Under the pieces are notes generated by a model. It searched no databases, was not told the origin of the DNA, and worked only from the letters and a program-made list of their open reading frames with translations. DNA of 64,000 nt from Campylobacter novaezeelandiae (GTDB lineage Bacteria > Campylobacterota > Campylobacteria > Campylobacterales > Campylobacteraceae), in the NCBI RefSeq assembly GCF_004323845.1, contig NZ_QPGR01000001.1:62001-126000 (forward strand), written 5' to 3'. Positions 35,753 to 45,487 of this stretch are shown here, in pieces. Numbering within the stretch: the stretch's first letter is position 1; every line of letters begins with the position of its first letter. A program made the position numbers and the translations under genes.

Positions 35753-35791
35753 AAAAACAACAATTTAAAATCATATCCTTAGGAAAAATCC

Positions 35792-36856
35792 ATGAAATAC
35801 CCTTTAGATTGTGAGGAAAATTTTGAAAAATCTTTTTTATTTTGGCTTTGCAAATATGTCAAATTTAAACTTAATTCTCTTTCTAATAAGGAGCTTAAAA
35901 ATCCACAAAATTTAGCAGAAGTTAATTTTGCTCTTACTAGAGGGGTAAAAAATATACAAGAACTTGATGCTCTTGTTAAAAAAGCAAGAAATGCTGGACT
36001 TAGCGGAGTAAATACGTATTTTAATCCTTTAAAAAAATTCTTTGAATATATAAGTTTTTATAAACTTTACTCCTTAAAACAAATTGATGAGGAGCTTATA
36101 GTTGAGATTCTAGCAAGTATTACAGGAACACTTTCTGATGCAAGTAAAAAAAATTATCGTATTGCTATAATTAATTTTTTTGATTTTTTAGATAAGCAAA
36201 ATGAAGAAGATTCAAAATCCCATATTTTTGATATAAATCTTAAAAACTGGGCAGGTATTAAAGGACTTAGCGGGGTTAAACTTCCTGAGTTTATGAGCGA
36301 AGAAGAAATTAAAAAATTTTTAAAAGCTATTGATACAACGGATTTTAAAAACAATACTATTCGCAATAGACTTATTATTAAAATTATTATTTTTACTGGT
36401 ATACGCGTAAGCGAAGCTATTAATATAAAAATGGGTGATATTAGCGAAGAAAATGATTTATATCTTATAAGAATTCGCGCCAAAGGTAATAAATATCGCA
36501 TAGTTATGATCAAAAAAGAACTTATAGAAGATTTGCTTAAAAATGTAAGCATTAATTATCTAAGCAAAGACGCCCTGCTCTTTGTCAATCGCAAAGGAAC
36601 AGTCCTAACTCAAGCTTATGTAAGTCGTATAGTAGAACAAATTCTATTTAAGGCTGGAATTCGCAAGCAAAAAAATGGAGCTCATATGTTAAGACATACT
36701 TTTGCTACTTTACTTTATAAAAAACAAAAAGATTTAGTATTGGTTCAAGAAGCTTTAGGACATGCAAGTTTAAATACTTCAAGAATTTACACTCATTTTG
36801 ACAATGACAAATTAAAACTTGCTGCACAAGTTGCAAAGGAACTTAGTGAAAAATAA
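35792..36856 (+). CDS. xerH: XerH, tyrosine recombinase for chromosome dimer resolution
   Basis: 354 aa. N-terminal SAM-like DNA-binding part (about residues 60-150) and C-terminal catalytic domain with Arg in FTGIRVSEAI, Lys in RAKGNKYR, His-x-x-Arg in GAHMLRHTFATLLY, His in EALGHASLNTS and nucleophile Tyr in TSRIYTHF. In this group a single recombinase acts at dif with FtsK to resolve dimers, instead of XerC and XerD. The candidate dif site is 260 bp upstream. The 3' end overlaps the folate gene by 11 bases. Confidence 0.93.
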   Translation: MKYPLDCEENFEKSFLFWLCKYVKFKLNSLSNKELKNPQNLAEVNFALTRGVKNIQELDALVKKARNAGLSGVNTYFNPLKKFFEYISFYKLYSLKQIDEELIVEILASITGTLSDASKKNYRIAIINFFDFLDKQNEEDSKSHIFDINLKNWAGIKGLSGVKLPEFMSEEEIKKFLKAIDTTDFKNNTIRNRLIIKIIIFTGIRVSEAINIKMGDISEENDLYLIRIRAKGNKYRIVMIKKELIEDLLKNVSINYLSKDALLFVNRKGTVLTQAYVSRIVEQILFKAGIRKQKNGAHMLRHTFATLLYKKQKDLVLVQEALGHASLNTSRIYTHFDNDKLKLAAQVAKELSEK

Positions 36857-38627
36857 AAAAGATTTTGCTGTTTTTGGGGATTTTTTATATTATGATTTAA
36901 AATACACCTTAAAAGCTTTCAATCAAAAACAAAGTAAAAAGATATTTGCTTTTGTAGAAAAACATAAAGATAAATTTTATTTTTTAGCTTTTTTTAGGTA
37001 TGAGTTTTATAAATATTTAGAGGATAAACACTATAAAAGCACCATTCCTTACTGTTTATTTTTTGCTTACAAAAAAAGAAAGATATTTAAAGCTTTAAAG
37101 ATAGATGAAGAAAAATATATGCCTAGTTTTATAAAAAAACTAGATAAAAAAGAATATTATAAAAAATTTAATAAAGTAAAAGAAATTATTGCAAAAGGAC
37201 AAAGCTATCAAGTAAATCTTACTCAAGAACTAAAACTTTTTAGTCATCTTGATTCTTTTGATTTGTTTAATCTTTTGCTTAAAAAGCAAAATACGAAATA
37301 TAAAGCTTATATAAAAAACGATCTTTTAGAACTACTTTGTTTCTCTCCTGAGCTTTTTTTTAAAACCGACAAAAGAAAAATTATTACAAAACCTATGAAA
37401 GGAACCATACAAAGAGGAAAAGACGAACAAGAAGATAATAAAAATAAACTATTTTTAAAAAATGATATTAAAAATTTAAGCGAAAATGTTATGATAGTAG
37501 ATTTATTACGCAATGATCTTTCAAAACTTATCAAAAAACATAGCATGCAAAGCAAACTTTTTAATATAGAAAGCCACCCTACCCTTCACCAAATGACCTC
37601 TCTTATCAAAGGAAAACTGAAAAAAAATATTAATATTTATAAAATTTTCAAAGCGCTTTTTCCTTGTGGATCTATCACAGGTGCCCCAAAATTAGAAACT
37701 ATTAAAGTTATAAATAAACTAGAAAAAAGACAAAGAGGAATTTATTGTGGGTCTATAGGTTTAATCCATAAGGATAAAAGTATTTTTAATGTAAGCATTA
37801 GAACCTTAGAAAAGGAAAAAAAATATTTTAAATATGGAGTTGGAAGCGGACTAGTTTGGGACTCTAATAAAGAAGAAGAATTTAAAGAACTTGAACTAAA
37901 AACCAAATTCTTAAACACCTATAATTTTTATCTTTTTGAAACTATGCTTTATAAAAATGGTAAAATTTTATTTTTACAAGAACACATAAAAAGACTATTA
38001 AAATCAGCACAAATTCTAAATTTTAACACTCAAAAACTAAAAAAAGATTTCCAGCAAACCTTAAATCAAGATCTAAATTTAAATATTTTTAAAAAATTAA
38101 AACTTTTGGAACTTGATAATAAAATTTTCAATGAAGATCATGTCTTTTTTCAATCTTTTACTCTTAATAATTTTCATCAAAATGAAGGAATTTTAAAACT
38201 TATTTTATATAAAGATGGGCGTTATAAACTAGATATAAAAAAATTAGATTATTCTTTAAATAATAAGCTTATTTTAAGTAAAGAAAAAATATTTTCTAAA
38301 AATGATACACTCTTTTTTAAAAGCTCTTTAAGAAAATTATACAATGAAAAATCTACCCTATGGAAAGAAAAAAAGTGTTATGATATAGCTTTTTTTAATG
38401 AGAATAATGAACTTTGCGAGGGTAGTAGAACTAACATACTAATAAAAAAAGATCAAATTTTTTACACCCCTACTCTAAAAAGCGGACTTCTTAATGGAAT
38501 TTATAGAAAAATTTTACTTGATTTAAAAATAATAAAAGAAAAAAAACTCTTTAAAGAAGATTTAATAAATGCTGATGAAATTTATTGCATTAACTCTGTA
38601 AGAGGTTTAAAAAGAGTGGTATTATGA
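36846..38627 (+). CDS. pabB: PabB-PabC fusion: aminodeoxychorismate synthase I plus lyase
   Basis: 593 aa from a GTG at 36846 inside the end of xerH; aaagga at 36835-36840 is well spaced. Residues 1-345 are a chorismate-binding domain with KPMKGTIQRG, SENVMIVDLLRNDLSK, the catalytic FPCGSITGAPKLETI and RGIYCGSIGLI. The remainder is a class IV PLP enzyme (LFETMLYKNGKILFLQEHIKRL; EGSRTNILIKK). The fused enzyme makes p-aminobenzoate from chorismate for folate; the glutaminase subunit is the next gene, joined by an ATGA overlap. Confidence 0.9.
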   Translation: MKNKKDFAVFGDFLYYDLKYTLKAFNQKQSKKIFAFVEKHKDKFYFLAFFRYEFYKYLEDKHYKSTIPYCLFFAYKKRKIFKALKIDEEKYMPSFIKKLDKKEYYKKFNKVKEIIAKGQSYQVNLTQELKLFSHLDSFDLFNLLLKKQNTKYKAYIKNDLLELLCFSPELFFKTDKRKIITKPMKGTIQRGKDEQEDNKNKLFLKNDIKNLSENVMIVDLLRNDLSKLIKKHSMQSKLFNIESHPTLHQMTSLIKGKLKKNINIYKIFKALFPCGSITGAPKLETIKVINKLEKRQRGIYCGSIGLIHKDKSIFNVSIRTLEKEKKYFKYGVGSGLVWDSNKEEEFKELELKTKFLNTYNFYLFETMLYKNGKILFLQEHIKRLLKSAQILNFNTQKLKKDFQQTLNQDLNLNIFKKLKLLELDNKIFNEDHVFFQSFTLNNFHQNEGILKLILYKDGRYKLDIKKLDYSLNNKLILSKEKIFSKNDTLFFKSSLRKLYNEKSTLWKEKKCYDIAFFNENNELCEGSRTNILIKKDQIFYTPTLKSGLLNGIYRKILLDLKIIKEKKLFKEDLINADEIYCINSVRGLKRVVL

Positions 38628-39190
38628 AGCGTATTTTAATTATTGATAATTATGATTCTTTCACTTATACTATAGTTTTTTACTTAAAAGAATTAGGCTT
38701 TAAATGCAAAGTAATTAAAAACGATGAATTTAAAAAAGTTAAAAAGCTTGATAAATTTCATTTTTCACACTTAATTATATCTCCTGGTCCAAACTCTCCC
38801 AAAGAATCAAAACTAAGTCTAAAAGCTATCAAATATTTTAAAAAAAAGAAAAAAATTCTAGGGATATGTTTAGGACATCAATGTATTGCAGAAGCCTTTG
38901 GAGGAACAATTGCTAAATTAAAAAATCCACAACATGGCAAAACCACTCTATTAAACCATAATCAAAAAGATTTATTTAAAGGTATTAAAAATGATTTTGA
39001 AATTTGTCTTTATCATTCTTTGTATGTTAAAAAGCTTTCTAAAGAATTAACTATCATAGCTAAAAGCAAAGAAGATATCATCATGGGAATAAAACATAAG
39101 CTTTATCCTATTTATGGCATTCAATTTCATCCTGAGGCTATATTAAGTAAAAAAGGTAAAAAAATTCTTAAGAATTTTATAAATCTTTAA
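38624..39190 (+). CDS. pabA: PabA, glutamine amidotransferase of aminodeoxychorismate synthase
   Basis: 188 aa class I glutamine amidotransferase. Nucleophile Cys in ILGICLGHQCIAEAFGG (about residue 86), catalytic His-Pro-Glu in GIQFHPEAILS, and the oxyanion region ISPGPNSPKES. Delivers ammonia to PabB. It could also be called TrpG by sequence alone, but the ATGA overlap with pabB settles the role. Confidence 0.9.
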   Translation: MKRILIIDNYDSFTYTIVFYLKELGFKCKVIKNDEFKKVKKLDKFHFSHLIISPGPNSPKESKLSLKAIKYFKKKKKILGICLGHQCIAEAFGGTIAKLKNPQHGKTTLLNHNQKDLFKGIKNDFEICLYHSLYVKKLSKELTIIAKSKEDIIMGIKHKLYPIYGIQFHPEAILSKKGKKILKNFINL

Positions 39191-39234
39191 TGAAACTCCT
39201 TATAGACTTCAGAATTAATTTTTAAGGCAGGGAA

Positions 39235-39975
39235 ATGAAAATATTATTTTCTCCAAGCGAAAGCAAGAATGAAAATTGTACTGATAAACCTTTTGATAAA
39301 GATTCTTTTATTTTTAAAGAATTATTTGATTATAGAATGCAAGCTTTAAATTCTTTTTTTGATTATATTAAAAATACTTCTATAGAAGATCTAAAAGAAT
39401 TTTTTGGCATAAAAGATGAAAAAGAGATTAAAAAATTTATACAAAATTTATACAATCAACCCACAAAAAAAGCCGTAGAACTCTATAATGGTGTCTCATA
39501 TGAGTATCTTGATTTTAATACTTTAGATAAAAAAGCTAAAGATTATATTTATAAAAATACTTTAATCTTTTCAAATCTTTTTGGTGTAGTAAGAGCTGAT
39601 AATCTTTTGCCTTTTTATAAATTTAAACAAGGTGCTAAATTGCCTAGCTTATCTTTGGAAAAATTTTATAAACAGCATTTTTCAAAAGCTTTAGATGAAT
39701 TTTTACAAGATGAAACAATTATTGATTTAAGGGCTGGATATTATGATAAATTTTATATTCCAAACAAACAATTTACCACTTATAAATTCATAAAAAATGG
39801 TAAAATTGTAAGTCATTTTGCAAAAGCTTATAGAGGAATGTTGTTGAGAATTTTAGCTCAAAATGATATACAAGATAATAATACGCTTTTATCTAAACTT
39901 CCTTTAAATTTAAAACTAAAAGAAATTAAATACATTAATCTAAAAGAAGAAATTCTATTAGAAATTATTGATTAA
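39235..39975 (+). CDS. yaaA: YaaA-family peroxide-stress protein (UPF0246)
   Basis: 246 aa. Family start KILFSPSESKN, the middle motif AVELYNGVSYEYLDF, FSNLFGVVRADNLLPFYKFK, IIDLRAGYYDKF, and AKAYRGMLLRILAQN near the C-terminus. E. coli YaaA limits free iron and protects DNA under peroxide stress. Starts 44 bases after pabA with agggaa as Shine-Dalgarno. Microaerophilic Campylobacter would plausibly need such protection, which is inference. Confidence 0.88.
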   Translation: MKILFSPSESKNENCTDKPFDKDSFIFKELFDYRMQALNSFFDYIKNTSIEDLKEFFGIKDEKEIKKFIQNLYNQPTKKAVELYNGVSYEYLDFNTLDKKAKDYIYKNTLIFSNLFGVVRADNLLPFYKFKQGAKLPSLSLEKFYKQHFSKALDEFLQDETIIDLRAGYYDKFYIPNKQFTTYKFIKNGKIVSHFAKAYRGMLLRILAQNDIQDNNTLLSKLPLNLKLKEIKYINLKEEILLEIID

Positions 39976-39988
39976 ACAAGGAGAAAGA

Positions 39989-40207
39989 ATGGGATTTTTA
40001 TTAATTTTAATAGTGCTTATATTTTTATTTATACTTTTTATAATTATAAATCGCTATGAACGTAAAATTAAAATTTTCACAAAAAATATACAAAGTATTA
40101 AAGAAAAAATAAAAGAACTTGAAATAAAAATTGAAAATAATAGCTCACTAATAGAAAAAAATCGCTCAAACATAGAAGATATAAATAAAATCAATCAATC
40201 ATCATAG
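39989..40207 (+). CDS. Small bitopic membrane protein with coiled coil
   Basis: 72 aa from the ATG at 39989, preceded by aaggagaaag. One membrane helix (residues 2-22, GFLLILIVLIFLFILFIIINR) followed by a coiled coil (IQSIKEKIKELEIKIENNSSLIEKNRSNIEDI). No function known to me. The end overlaps the convergent iron-sulfur gene by 17 bases. Confidence 0.65.
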   Translation: MGFLLILIVLIFLFILFIIINRYERKIKIFTKNIQSIKEKIKELEIKIENNSSLIEKNRSNIEDINKINQSS

Positions 40208-41450
40208 CAATCAATTCCAAAGGATGTTTAAAAATAGTTTCAATTTTTTCTTTTTCTAAGGAATTTGAAATTTGCATTCTACAAGCAGAACATTCAGCGC
40301 TTACAAAATGAGCTTTTGTTTCCTTAATATCAAGAGCTTTTTTGCTTGCTATTTTTAGGCTTTCATTATATAGGTTAATTTGAGTATTTATCCCACCAAA
40401 ACCGCAACATGAATCACTTTCATGCATTTCCTTTAAAATAAAATTATTTTTTAAAAGCTCTCTTGGCTCTTTAAAAATACCTTGAGTTTTTTTAGAATGA
40501 CAAGGATCGTGATAAGTAACGATAAAATTTGTTTTCTTTTGTTTGTTTAATAACTCTTTTAAAGAAGTGTTGTGATAAAAATACTCCGTTGCAAGATAAA
40601 TTTTAGAAGAAATTTTTTTTGCTCTTTTTGCCCACTCTTCTTGGTTGACAGAATTAAAAAAATATTCATAGTCTTTTCGAATCATCGAAGAACAAGTTGC
40701 TTCAGATATAATGATAGCATCTAAATTTTCAAATTTTTTTTCAAAATACTCTATATTTTTTTTCGCAAGTTTTTCTACGCTTTTAAAATCTCCGCTAAAA
40801 AAGTGTGCTACAGCGCAACAATTTTGTTCTTTTAATAAATCTATATTAATTTTTAATTTTTTAGCTATTTTAAGAACGGCTTTAGCGCTTTCATCATAAA
40901 AGTAATTTTGCAAACATCCTACAAAAAAACCTATGGTTTTTTCTCCTTGATTATCAATAAAATTTGTATTAGAATTTAAAAAACTTTTTTTGCCAAAAGA
41001 AGGGATTAGGCGATCCTTTTTAATAAAGGGTGTATTAATTTTAGACTTCATTCCTAAATTTTTATCCTGTATTTTAAAAATACAAGGTTCAAAAATATAA
41101 CCTAATTTTGCAACAAAATCCAAAACTTTTCTATTTCTTAAAAAAAATAAAATTATTTTTTTATATAAGGATAATGATTTATGGAAATTTTTATGACGAA
41201 AATCCATTATGGCTTTATCAACCTTTAAATCAAAGGGGCAAATTTCAGTACAATTTGCGCATAAAAAACAAGAATCAAAAACATTTTTTAAATCATCATT
41301 ATAAAGAATTTCCCCTTTATTATAGGCAGATAAAAGCTCCAAAAAACCTCTAGGATTGTGGAGCTCATCTTTTTTTATTTTATAAATTGGGCAAGTTGGA
41401 ATACATTTACCACATTTAACACAAGCATTAGAAATTTCATTAAACATCAT
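40191..41450 (-). CDS. GlpC/GlcF-like iron-sulfur oxidoreductase subunit
   Basis: 419 aa. Two N-terminal 4Fe-4S motifs (CVKCGKCIPTCPIYK and CFLCANCTEICPFD) and two CCG (DUF3400-type) domains: QEQNCCAVAHFFSGD and HDPCHSKKTQGIF...SDSCCGFGGIN. Such proteins pass electrons from a flavin dehydrogenase (glycolate, lactate or glycerol-3-phosphate type) toward quinones. No flavoprotein partner is adjacent, so the substrate is unknown. Two ATGs lie in tandem at the start, one base overlapping the hemN stop, and no strong Shine-Dalgarno is visible. Confidence 0.85.
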   Translation of the reverse strand: MMFNEISNACVKCGKCIPTCPIYKIKKDELHNPRGFLELLSAYNKGEILYNDDLKNVFDSCFLCANCTEICPFDLKVDKAIMDFRHKNFHKSLSLYKKIILFFLRNRKVLDFVAKLGYIFEPCIFKIQDKNLGMKSKINTPFIKKDRLIPSFGKKSFLNSNTNFIDNQGEKTIGFFVGCLQNYFYDESAKAVLKIAKKLKINIDLLKEQNCCAVAHFFSGDFKSVEKLAKKNIEYFEKKFENLDAIIISEATCSSMIRKDYEYFFNSVNQEEWAKRAKKISSKIYLATEYFYHNTSLKELLNKQKKTNFIVTYHDPCHSKKTQGIFKEPRELLKNNFILKEMHESDSCCGFGGINTQINLYNESLKIASKKALDIKETKAHFVSAECSACRMQISNSLEKEKIETIFKHPLELIAMMID

Positions 41451-42805
41451 TATAAAGTTTTTGAAAAAACCTTTTTATCTTCATCTATTTTTTTCAAATA
41501 AGCATCAAAACACATTGCAATATTTCTTATAAGCAAAACGCCTGTTTCATTTATTTTAATCATTTTAGCATCCATTTGAATAAAATCCCTATATTCATCT
41601 AAATTTGCTAAATCTTCTTTAAAATATTTAAAAAAATCAATATTAAATTCTTTTTCAATCATTTCTATATCTAGATAAAAATTCGCCATTAAACTCATAA
41701 TAACAGCTTTTCTTATTTTATCATCTTCGTTTAAAATAATACCTTTTTCAAAAGGCAATTTTTTATTATCAATAGCTTTTTGATAATTTAACATATCTTT
41801 ATAATTTTGAGCATAATAATTCTCGCCTTCTCCTATACTCGTTAAACCAACACCAATCAAATTAGCACCTTTTTTAGTCGTATAACCTTGAAAATTTCTA
41901 TGTAAAGTATTATTTTGCAAAGCTTTAAAAAGTTCATCATCACTTTTTGCAAAGTGATCCATTCCTATCATTTTATAGCCATTTTGGGTTAAAAATTTTT
42001 CACAATACTCTAAAATAGAAAGCTTGATATCAGGAGTTGGCAAAGTCGCTTCATCAAATTTTCTCATATTTTTCTTAAGCCAAGGAACATGGGCGTAATT
42101 AAAAATAGCTAAACGATCAGGGTTTAGCATAATGACTTTTTCCAAGGTTTTAGAAAAACTATTTAAGTCCTGATAAGGCAAACCATAAATAAGATCAACA
42201 TTTACAGATTTAATCCCTCTTTTTCTTATCATATTAATAGCATTTTGCGTCAATTCGAAGGGTTGAATTCTATGAATTTCTTTTTGAACTCTTTCATCAA
42301 AATCTTGCACGCCAAAACTGATACGATTGAAATGATTTTGCGCCAAAATATCAGCTTGCTCCTCATTTAAAAATCTAGGATCAATCTCGCAACTAAGTTC
42401 TGCATTTTCATCAAAATTACTAAAAATACTTTTAATCTTTAAAATTAAATTCTCTAGTTGTTTGGCACTAAAAAAAGTAGGAGTTCCACCTCCAAAATGC
42501 ATTTGAACAACTTTACGCTTAGTATCTATTATATCTTTTAATAATTCAAGTTCTTTAAAAAGATATATTAAATATTCTTCTTTGCTCTCTTCTTTTGCGG
42601 TATAAATTACATTACATCCACAAAAATAACAAGCACTTCTACAAAATGGTAAATGAAAGTATAAAGAGATATCTTGTTTTTGCTCCTTTAAAAATCGAAT
42701 ATATTCTTCATATTTAAAATTTGTACCAAATTCAACCGCAGTAGGATAAGAAGTATACCTAGGTCCAGCTTTAGAATATTTTGTAAAAGCTTTATAATCT
42801 CTCAT
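41450..42805 (-). CDS. hemN: Oxygen-independent coproporphyrinogen III dehydrogenase
   Basis: 451 aa radical SAM enzyme. Cluster motif CRSACYFCGCN (Cys-x3-Cys-x2-Cys plus the extra Cys typical of true HemN), then HFGGGTPTFFSAKQLENL and EIDPRFLNEEQ. The C-terminal MIGMDHFAKSDDELFKA and NFQGYTTK are HemN-specific, distinguishing it from HemW. Converts coproporphyrinogen III to protoporphyrinogen IX without oxygen, for haem. Forms a run with hemB upstream and the iron-sulfur gene downstream. Confidence 0.94.
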   Translation of the reverse strand: MRDYKAFTKYSKAGPRYTSYPTAVEFGTNFKYEEYIRFLKEQKQDISLYFHLPFCRSACYFCGCNVIYTAKEESKEEYLIYLFKELELLKDIIDTKRKVVQMHFGGGTPTFFSAKQLENLILKIKSIFSNFDENAELSCEIDPRFLNEEQADILAQNHFNRISFGVQDFDERVQKEIHRIQPFELTQNAINMIRKRGIKSVNVDLIYGLPYQDLNSFSKTLEKVIMLNPDRLAIFNYAHVPWLKKNMRKFDEATLPTPDIKLSILEYCEKFLTQNGYKMIGMDHFAKSDDELFKALQNNTLHRNFQGYTTKKGANLIGVGLTSIGEGENYYAQNYKDMLNYQKAIDNKKLPFEKGIILNEDDKIRKAVIMSLMANFYLDIEMIEKEFNIDFFKYFKEDLANLDEYRDFIQMDAKMIKINETGVLLIRNIAMCFDAYLKKIDEDKKVFSKTL

Positions 42806-43278
42806 TTTCTAACTCTTTCCATCATAGCTTCCATATCAACAAAAAGATTTGGATGATCTTTTTTTATATCAGCTATAAGTTTTTCTAGATCTATATTAAT
42901 TTCTGTCAAACCTCCATTTTTTGCTCTTTTTTTAATTTCATCCATAGCAACTGTCCAAGCATCATTAAAATCAATTGGAATTTGCTGATAAATAGCTTTT
43001 TCAAGTTTTAATTCAAAATTTTCTTTTTGTGTTTGTTTTAAACTTTCTAAAATATTTTTTAAACTTTTTAAAGATATAAGAGTATGGATTTCATCGTTTT
43101 CATCTACCATAAACCAAGGCTCTGGATTCTCAAAGCTTCCATTTTTTAAAATTAAAATTTTTTCATTATTATCAGTTTCTTTAAGCTCTAAAATAGTTTG
43201 TTCTTCTTTTTTTAAGCCTAAATTTTGAGAAAACTCATCAATACGTTTTAAACAAATAGCATGTTTATTTGATTTCAT
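42802..43278 (-). CDS. DUF2603/UPF0763-family protein
   Basis: 158 aa, found between haem genes in Campylobacter. Mixed alpha/beta with LELKETDNNEKILILKNGSFENPEPWFMVDEN and a C-terminal helical part (NIDLEKLIADIKKDHPNLFVDMEAMMERVRK). No signal or membrane helix. Function unknown. It overlaps hemN by four bases and follows hemB directly. In C. jejuni, from memory, argF lies between it and hemB; here it does not. Confidence 0.8.
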   Translation of the reverse strand: MKSNKHAICLKRIDEFSQNLGLKKEEQTILELKETDNNEKILILKNGSFENPEPWFMVDENDEIHTLISLKSLKNILESLKQTQKENFELKLEKAIYQQIPIDFNDAWTVAMDEIKKRAKNGGLTEINIDLEKLIADIKKDHPNLFVDMEAMMERVRK

Positions 43279-44265
43279 TTAATTTCCTTTATCTTGTAGA
43301 AGTTTAGCTAATTCTTTTGCATGATAAGTAATAATAAGTTTTGCTCCAGCTCTTTTAAATGCAATCATGGTTTCTAAAACAATTTTATCATAATCAATCA
43401 CTCCGGCTTTTTTACCTGCTTGTAATAAGGCATATTCGCCACTAACATTATAAACACAAATAGGCAGTTTTGAACTTAAGCTTAATTCTTTAACAATATC
43501 AAGATAAGCCAAAGCTGGTTTTATCATTAAAATATCTGCGCCCTGCTTTTCATCTTCTAAACTCTCTAACAAAGCTTCTTTAGCATTAGCATAATCCATT
43601 TGATAAGTTTTTCTATCTCCATAGCTTGGAGCTGATTGCGCAACATCTCTAAAAGGACCATAATAGCTAGAAGCAAATTTAGTAGAATATGCCATAATAG
43701 GTAAATTTTCAAAACCATTTTCATCTAAAGCTTTTCTTAAAGCATAAATAATACCATCCATCATACCACTTGGTGCTATCATATCTACCCCTGCTCTTGC
43801 ATGCACTAAAGCTTGTTTAACCGAAATCTCTAATGTAGCATCATTATCTACACTTTTTGTTTTTATATCAATAATACCACAATGACCATGATCTGTATAT
43901 TCGCAAAAGCAAAGATCGCTTATGACAATCAAATTAGGAAATTCTTTTTTAATAGCTCTAATACTTGTAGCAATTAATCCATTATCATCTAAAGCATCAC
44001 TACCACAGCTATCTTTTTTGCTACTCTCTAAAACTCCAAAAAGTATAATAGCCTTAATGCCTAATTTTTCAATTTCTCCACACTCTTTTAAAATTTCATC
44101 TAAACTCATCTGAAAAACTCCTGGCATTGAAGGAATTTCTTTTTTTATACCTTTAGAATTTACAACAAAAAGCGGATAAATTAAATCATTAACACTTAAA
44201 AAATTTTCTCTCATCATCGATCTTATGTTTTCATTCACTCTTAATCTTCTAAATCTTTTAAACAT
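43279..44265 (-). CDS. hemB: Porphobilinogen synthase
   Basis: 328 aa. Condenses two 5-aminolevulinates to porphobilinogen. Metal-binding region [13 protein letters not shown], active-site Lys in [19 protein letters not shown], and the substrate Lys in [15 protein letters not shown]; the allosteric Mg-type region [10 protein letters not shown] is present. Normal length. Divergent from ribA across 58 bases. Confidence 0.95.
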   Translation of the reverse strand: MFKRFRRLRVNENIRSMMRENFLSVNDLIYPLFVVNSKGIKKEIPSMPGVFQMSLDEILKECGEIEKLGIKAIILFGVLESSKKDSCGSDALDDNGLIATSIRAIKKEFPNLIVISDLCFCEYTDHGHCGIIDIKTKSVDNDATLEISVKQALVHARAGVDMIAPSGMMDGIIYALRKALDENGFENLPIMAYSTKFASSYYGPFRDVAQSAPSYGDRKTYQMDYANAKEALLESLEDEKQGADILMIKPALAYLDIVKELSLSSKLPICVYNVSGEYALLQAGKKAGVIDYDKIVLETMIAFKRAGAKLIITYHAKELAKLLQDKGN

Positions 44266-44283
44266 AATTTTTCCTTTTTTTGA

Positions 44284-44289
44284 TACAAT
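44284..44289 (+). promoter_or_regulatory. Candidate -10 box for ribA-rsmG
   Basis: TACAAT within tttttttgatacaat, an extended -10 (TGA upstream). It stands 34 bases before the ribA ATG, in the divergent gap with hemB. Confidence 0.5.
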
Positions 44290-44323
44290 ATTAGCATAAA
44301 ATTTATTACAGAAAGTATTATAA

Positions 44324-44884
44324 ATGGATATAAAAATTTCAGAAATTGCAAACTTACCAACAAAATGGGGTTTATTTAAAATTCAAAGTTTCAAAGAAGA
44401 TGACAAAGAGCATCTTTGCATTTTTAAAGATACTCCTAAAGATATTTTAAATTTAAGAATTCACTCAGAATGCTTAACAGGAGATGCTTTAGGAAGTTTA
44501 AAATGTGATTGTGGAGAACAGCTTGAATTCTCACTTAAATATATACAAGAATCAGGTGGAATGGTTATGTATCTAAGACAAGAAGGAAGAGGTATTGGAC
44601 TTTTTAATAAAGTAAATGCTTATGCTTTACAAGATAAAGGGTTTAACACTATAGAAGCTAATCATCAATTAGGCTTTAAAGCAGATGAAAGAACCTATGA
44701 CATTGTCAAATTTATTTTAAATTTTTATAAAATTTCAAAAGTAAATCTAATAACCAACAATCCACAAAAACTTGAATGCATTAAAGACAGTATAGTCGCA
44801 AGAGTTCCTATACTGATAGAAACCAATCGTTTTAATGAAGAGTATATTCATATTAAACAAACTCAAATGGGTCATCTTAAATAA
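44324..44884 (+). CDS. ribA: GTP cyclohydrolase II
   Basis: 186 aa. First step of riboflavin synthesis, opening GTP. Motifs [25 protein letters not shown] with the three zinc-binding Cys, [22 protein letters not shown], and the GTP-binding NNPQKLE. It is a stand-alone RibA, without the RibB half found in other bacteria. Directly followed by rsmG with no gap. Confidence 0.95.
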   Translation: MDIKISEIANLPTKWGLFKIQSFKEDDKEHLCIFKDTPKDILNLRIHSECLTGDALGSLKCDCGEQLEFSLKYIQESGGMVMYLRQEGRGIGLFNKVNAYALQDKGFNTIEANHQLGFKADERTYDIVKFILNFYKISKVNLITNNPQKLECIKDSIVARVPILIETNRFNEEYIHIKQTQMGHLK

Positions 44885-45487
44885 ATGAATTTATATTTAG
44901 AAAATTTAGATTTTTTAAAAGAATATGATATCAAAAACTTTGAAAACAGAATTCAAATTTATAAAGATCTCCTAAACAGATACAATCGTATTCACAATTT
45001 AACCCAATTTAAGACTATTGATGAAAATATTATCGATAGTCTTAAAATACTAGATTTTAAAGACTTAAATTTTGCTAAAAATATTATAGATATTGGAAGT
45101 GGAGCTGGATTTCCTGCCATTTTTTTAGCTTTTATTTTAAAATCTCAATTTTATCTTTTTGAACCAAGTGCCAAAAAAGCTGCTTTTTTAAGAAATGTTA
45201 AAATAGAATGCAAATTGGACAATGTTTTTATCATAAAAGAAAAAATACAAGATTATAAATCACAATTAATAGCAGATATTATAACCTCAAGGGCTCTTTG
45301 TGATATTTCTTCTTTGTTAGAACTTTGTAAAAATTTCTACAATAAACACACTCTTTTTTTACTTTATAAAGGAAGTAAAGCTTATGAGGAATGTAAAAAT
45401 CTAAAAGAATATGAAATTATAGAAAGAGATTTTAGAAAATATTGCCTTTTTAAAGGAATTTCACCACAAAATTCCTTTAAAAGCTAA
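44885..45487 (+). CDS. rsmG: 16S rRNA G527 N7-methyltransferase RsmG
   Basis: 200 aa. SAM-binding [17 protein letters not shown], preceded by the N-terminal helical part with [18 protein letters not shown]. Methylates G527 of 16S rRNA; loss gives low-level streptomycin resistance in other bacteria. [19 protein letters not shown] is the conserved active-site segment. The last 27 bases overlap the convergent yeiH gene. Confidence 0.93.
   Translation: MNLYLENLDFLKEYDIKNFENRIQIYKDLLNRYNRIHNLTQFKTIDENIIDSLKILDFKDLNFAKNIIDIGSGAGFPAIFLAFILKSQFYLFEPSAKKAAFLRNVKIECKLDNVFIIKEKIQDYKSQLIADIITSRALCDISSLLELCKNFYNKHTLFLLYKGSKAYEECKNLKEYEIIERDFRKYCLFKGISPQNSFKS

Larger units (their letters stand above)
35205..35791. 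other. 587-bp AT-rich intergenic region between dsbA and xerH
   Basis: Divergent promoter region with no convincing gene. It holds the dsbA Shine-Dalgarno, a candidate dif site at 35504-35531, and a 10-bp inverted repeat, tttttacttt at 35551-35560 with aaagtaaaaa at 35617-35626. A further tttacttt lies between the two at 35591-35598, allowing alternative pairing. A -10 box for xerH is at 35747-35752. Confidence 0.7.

Noticed and set aside
35720..35768. A 15-codon frame just before xerH (ATG GAA AAA ...)
   Set aside because: Very short, overlaps the candidate xerH -10 box, and has no Shine-Dalgarno.
41108..41353. An 81-codon plus-strand frame opposite the iron-sulfur gene
   Set aside because: Antisense to the Cys motifs of a conserved protein, with no start signal.
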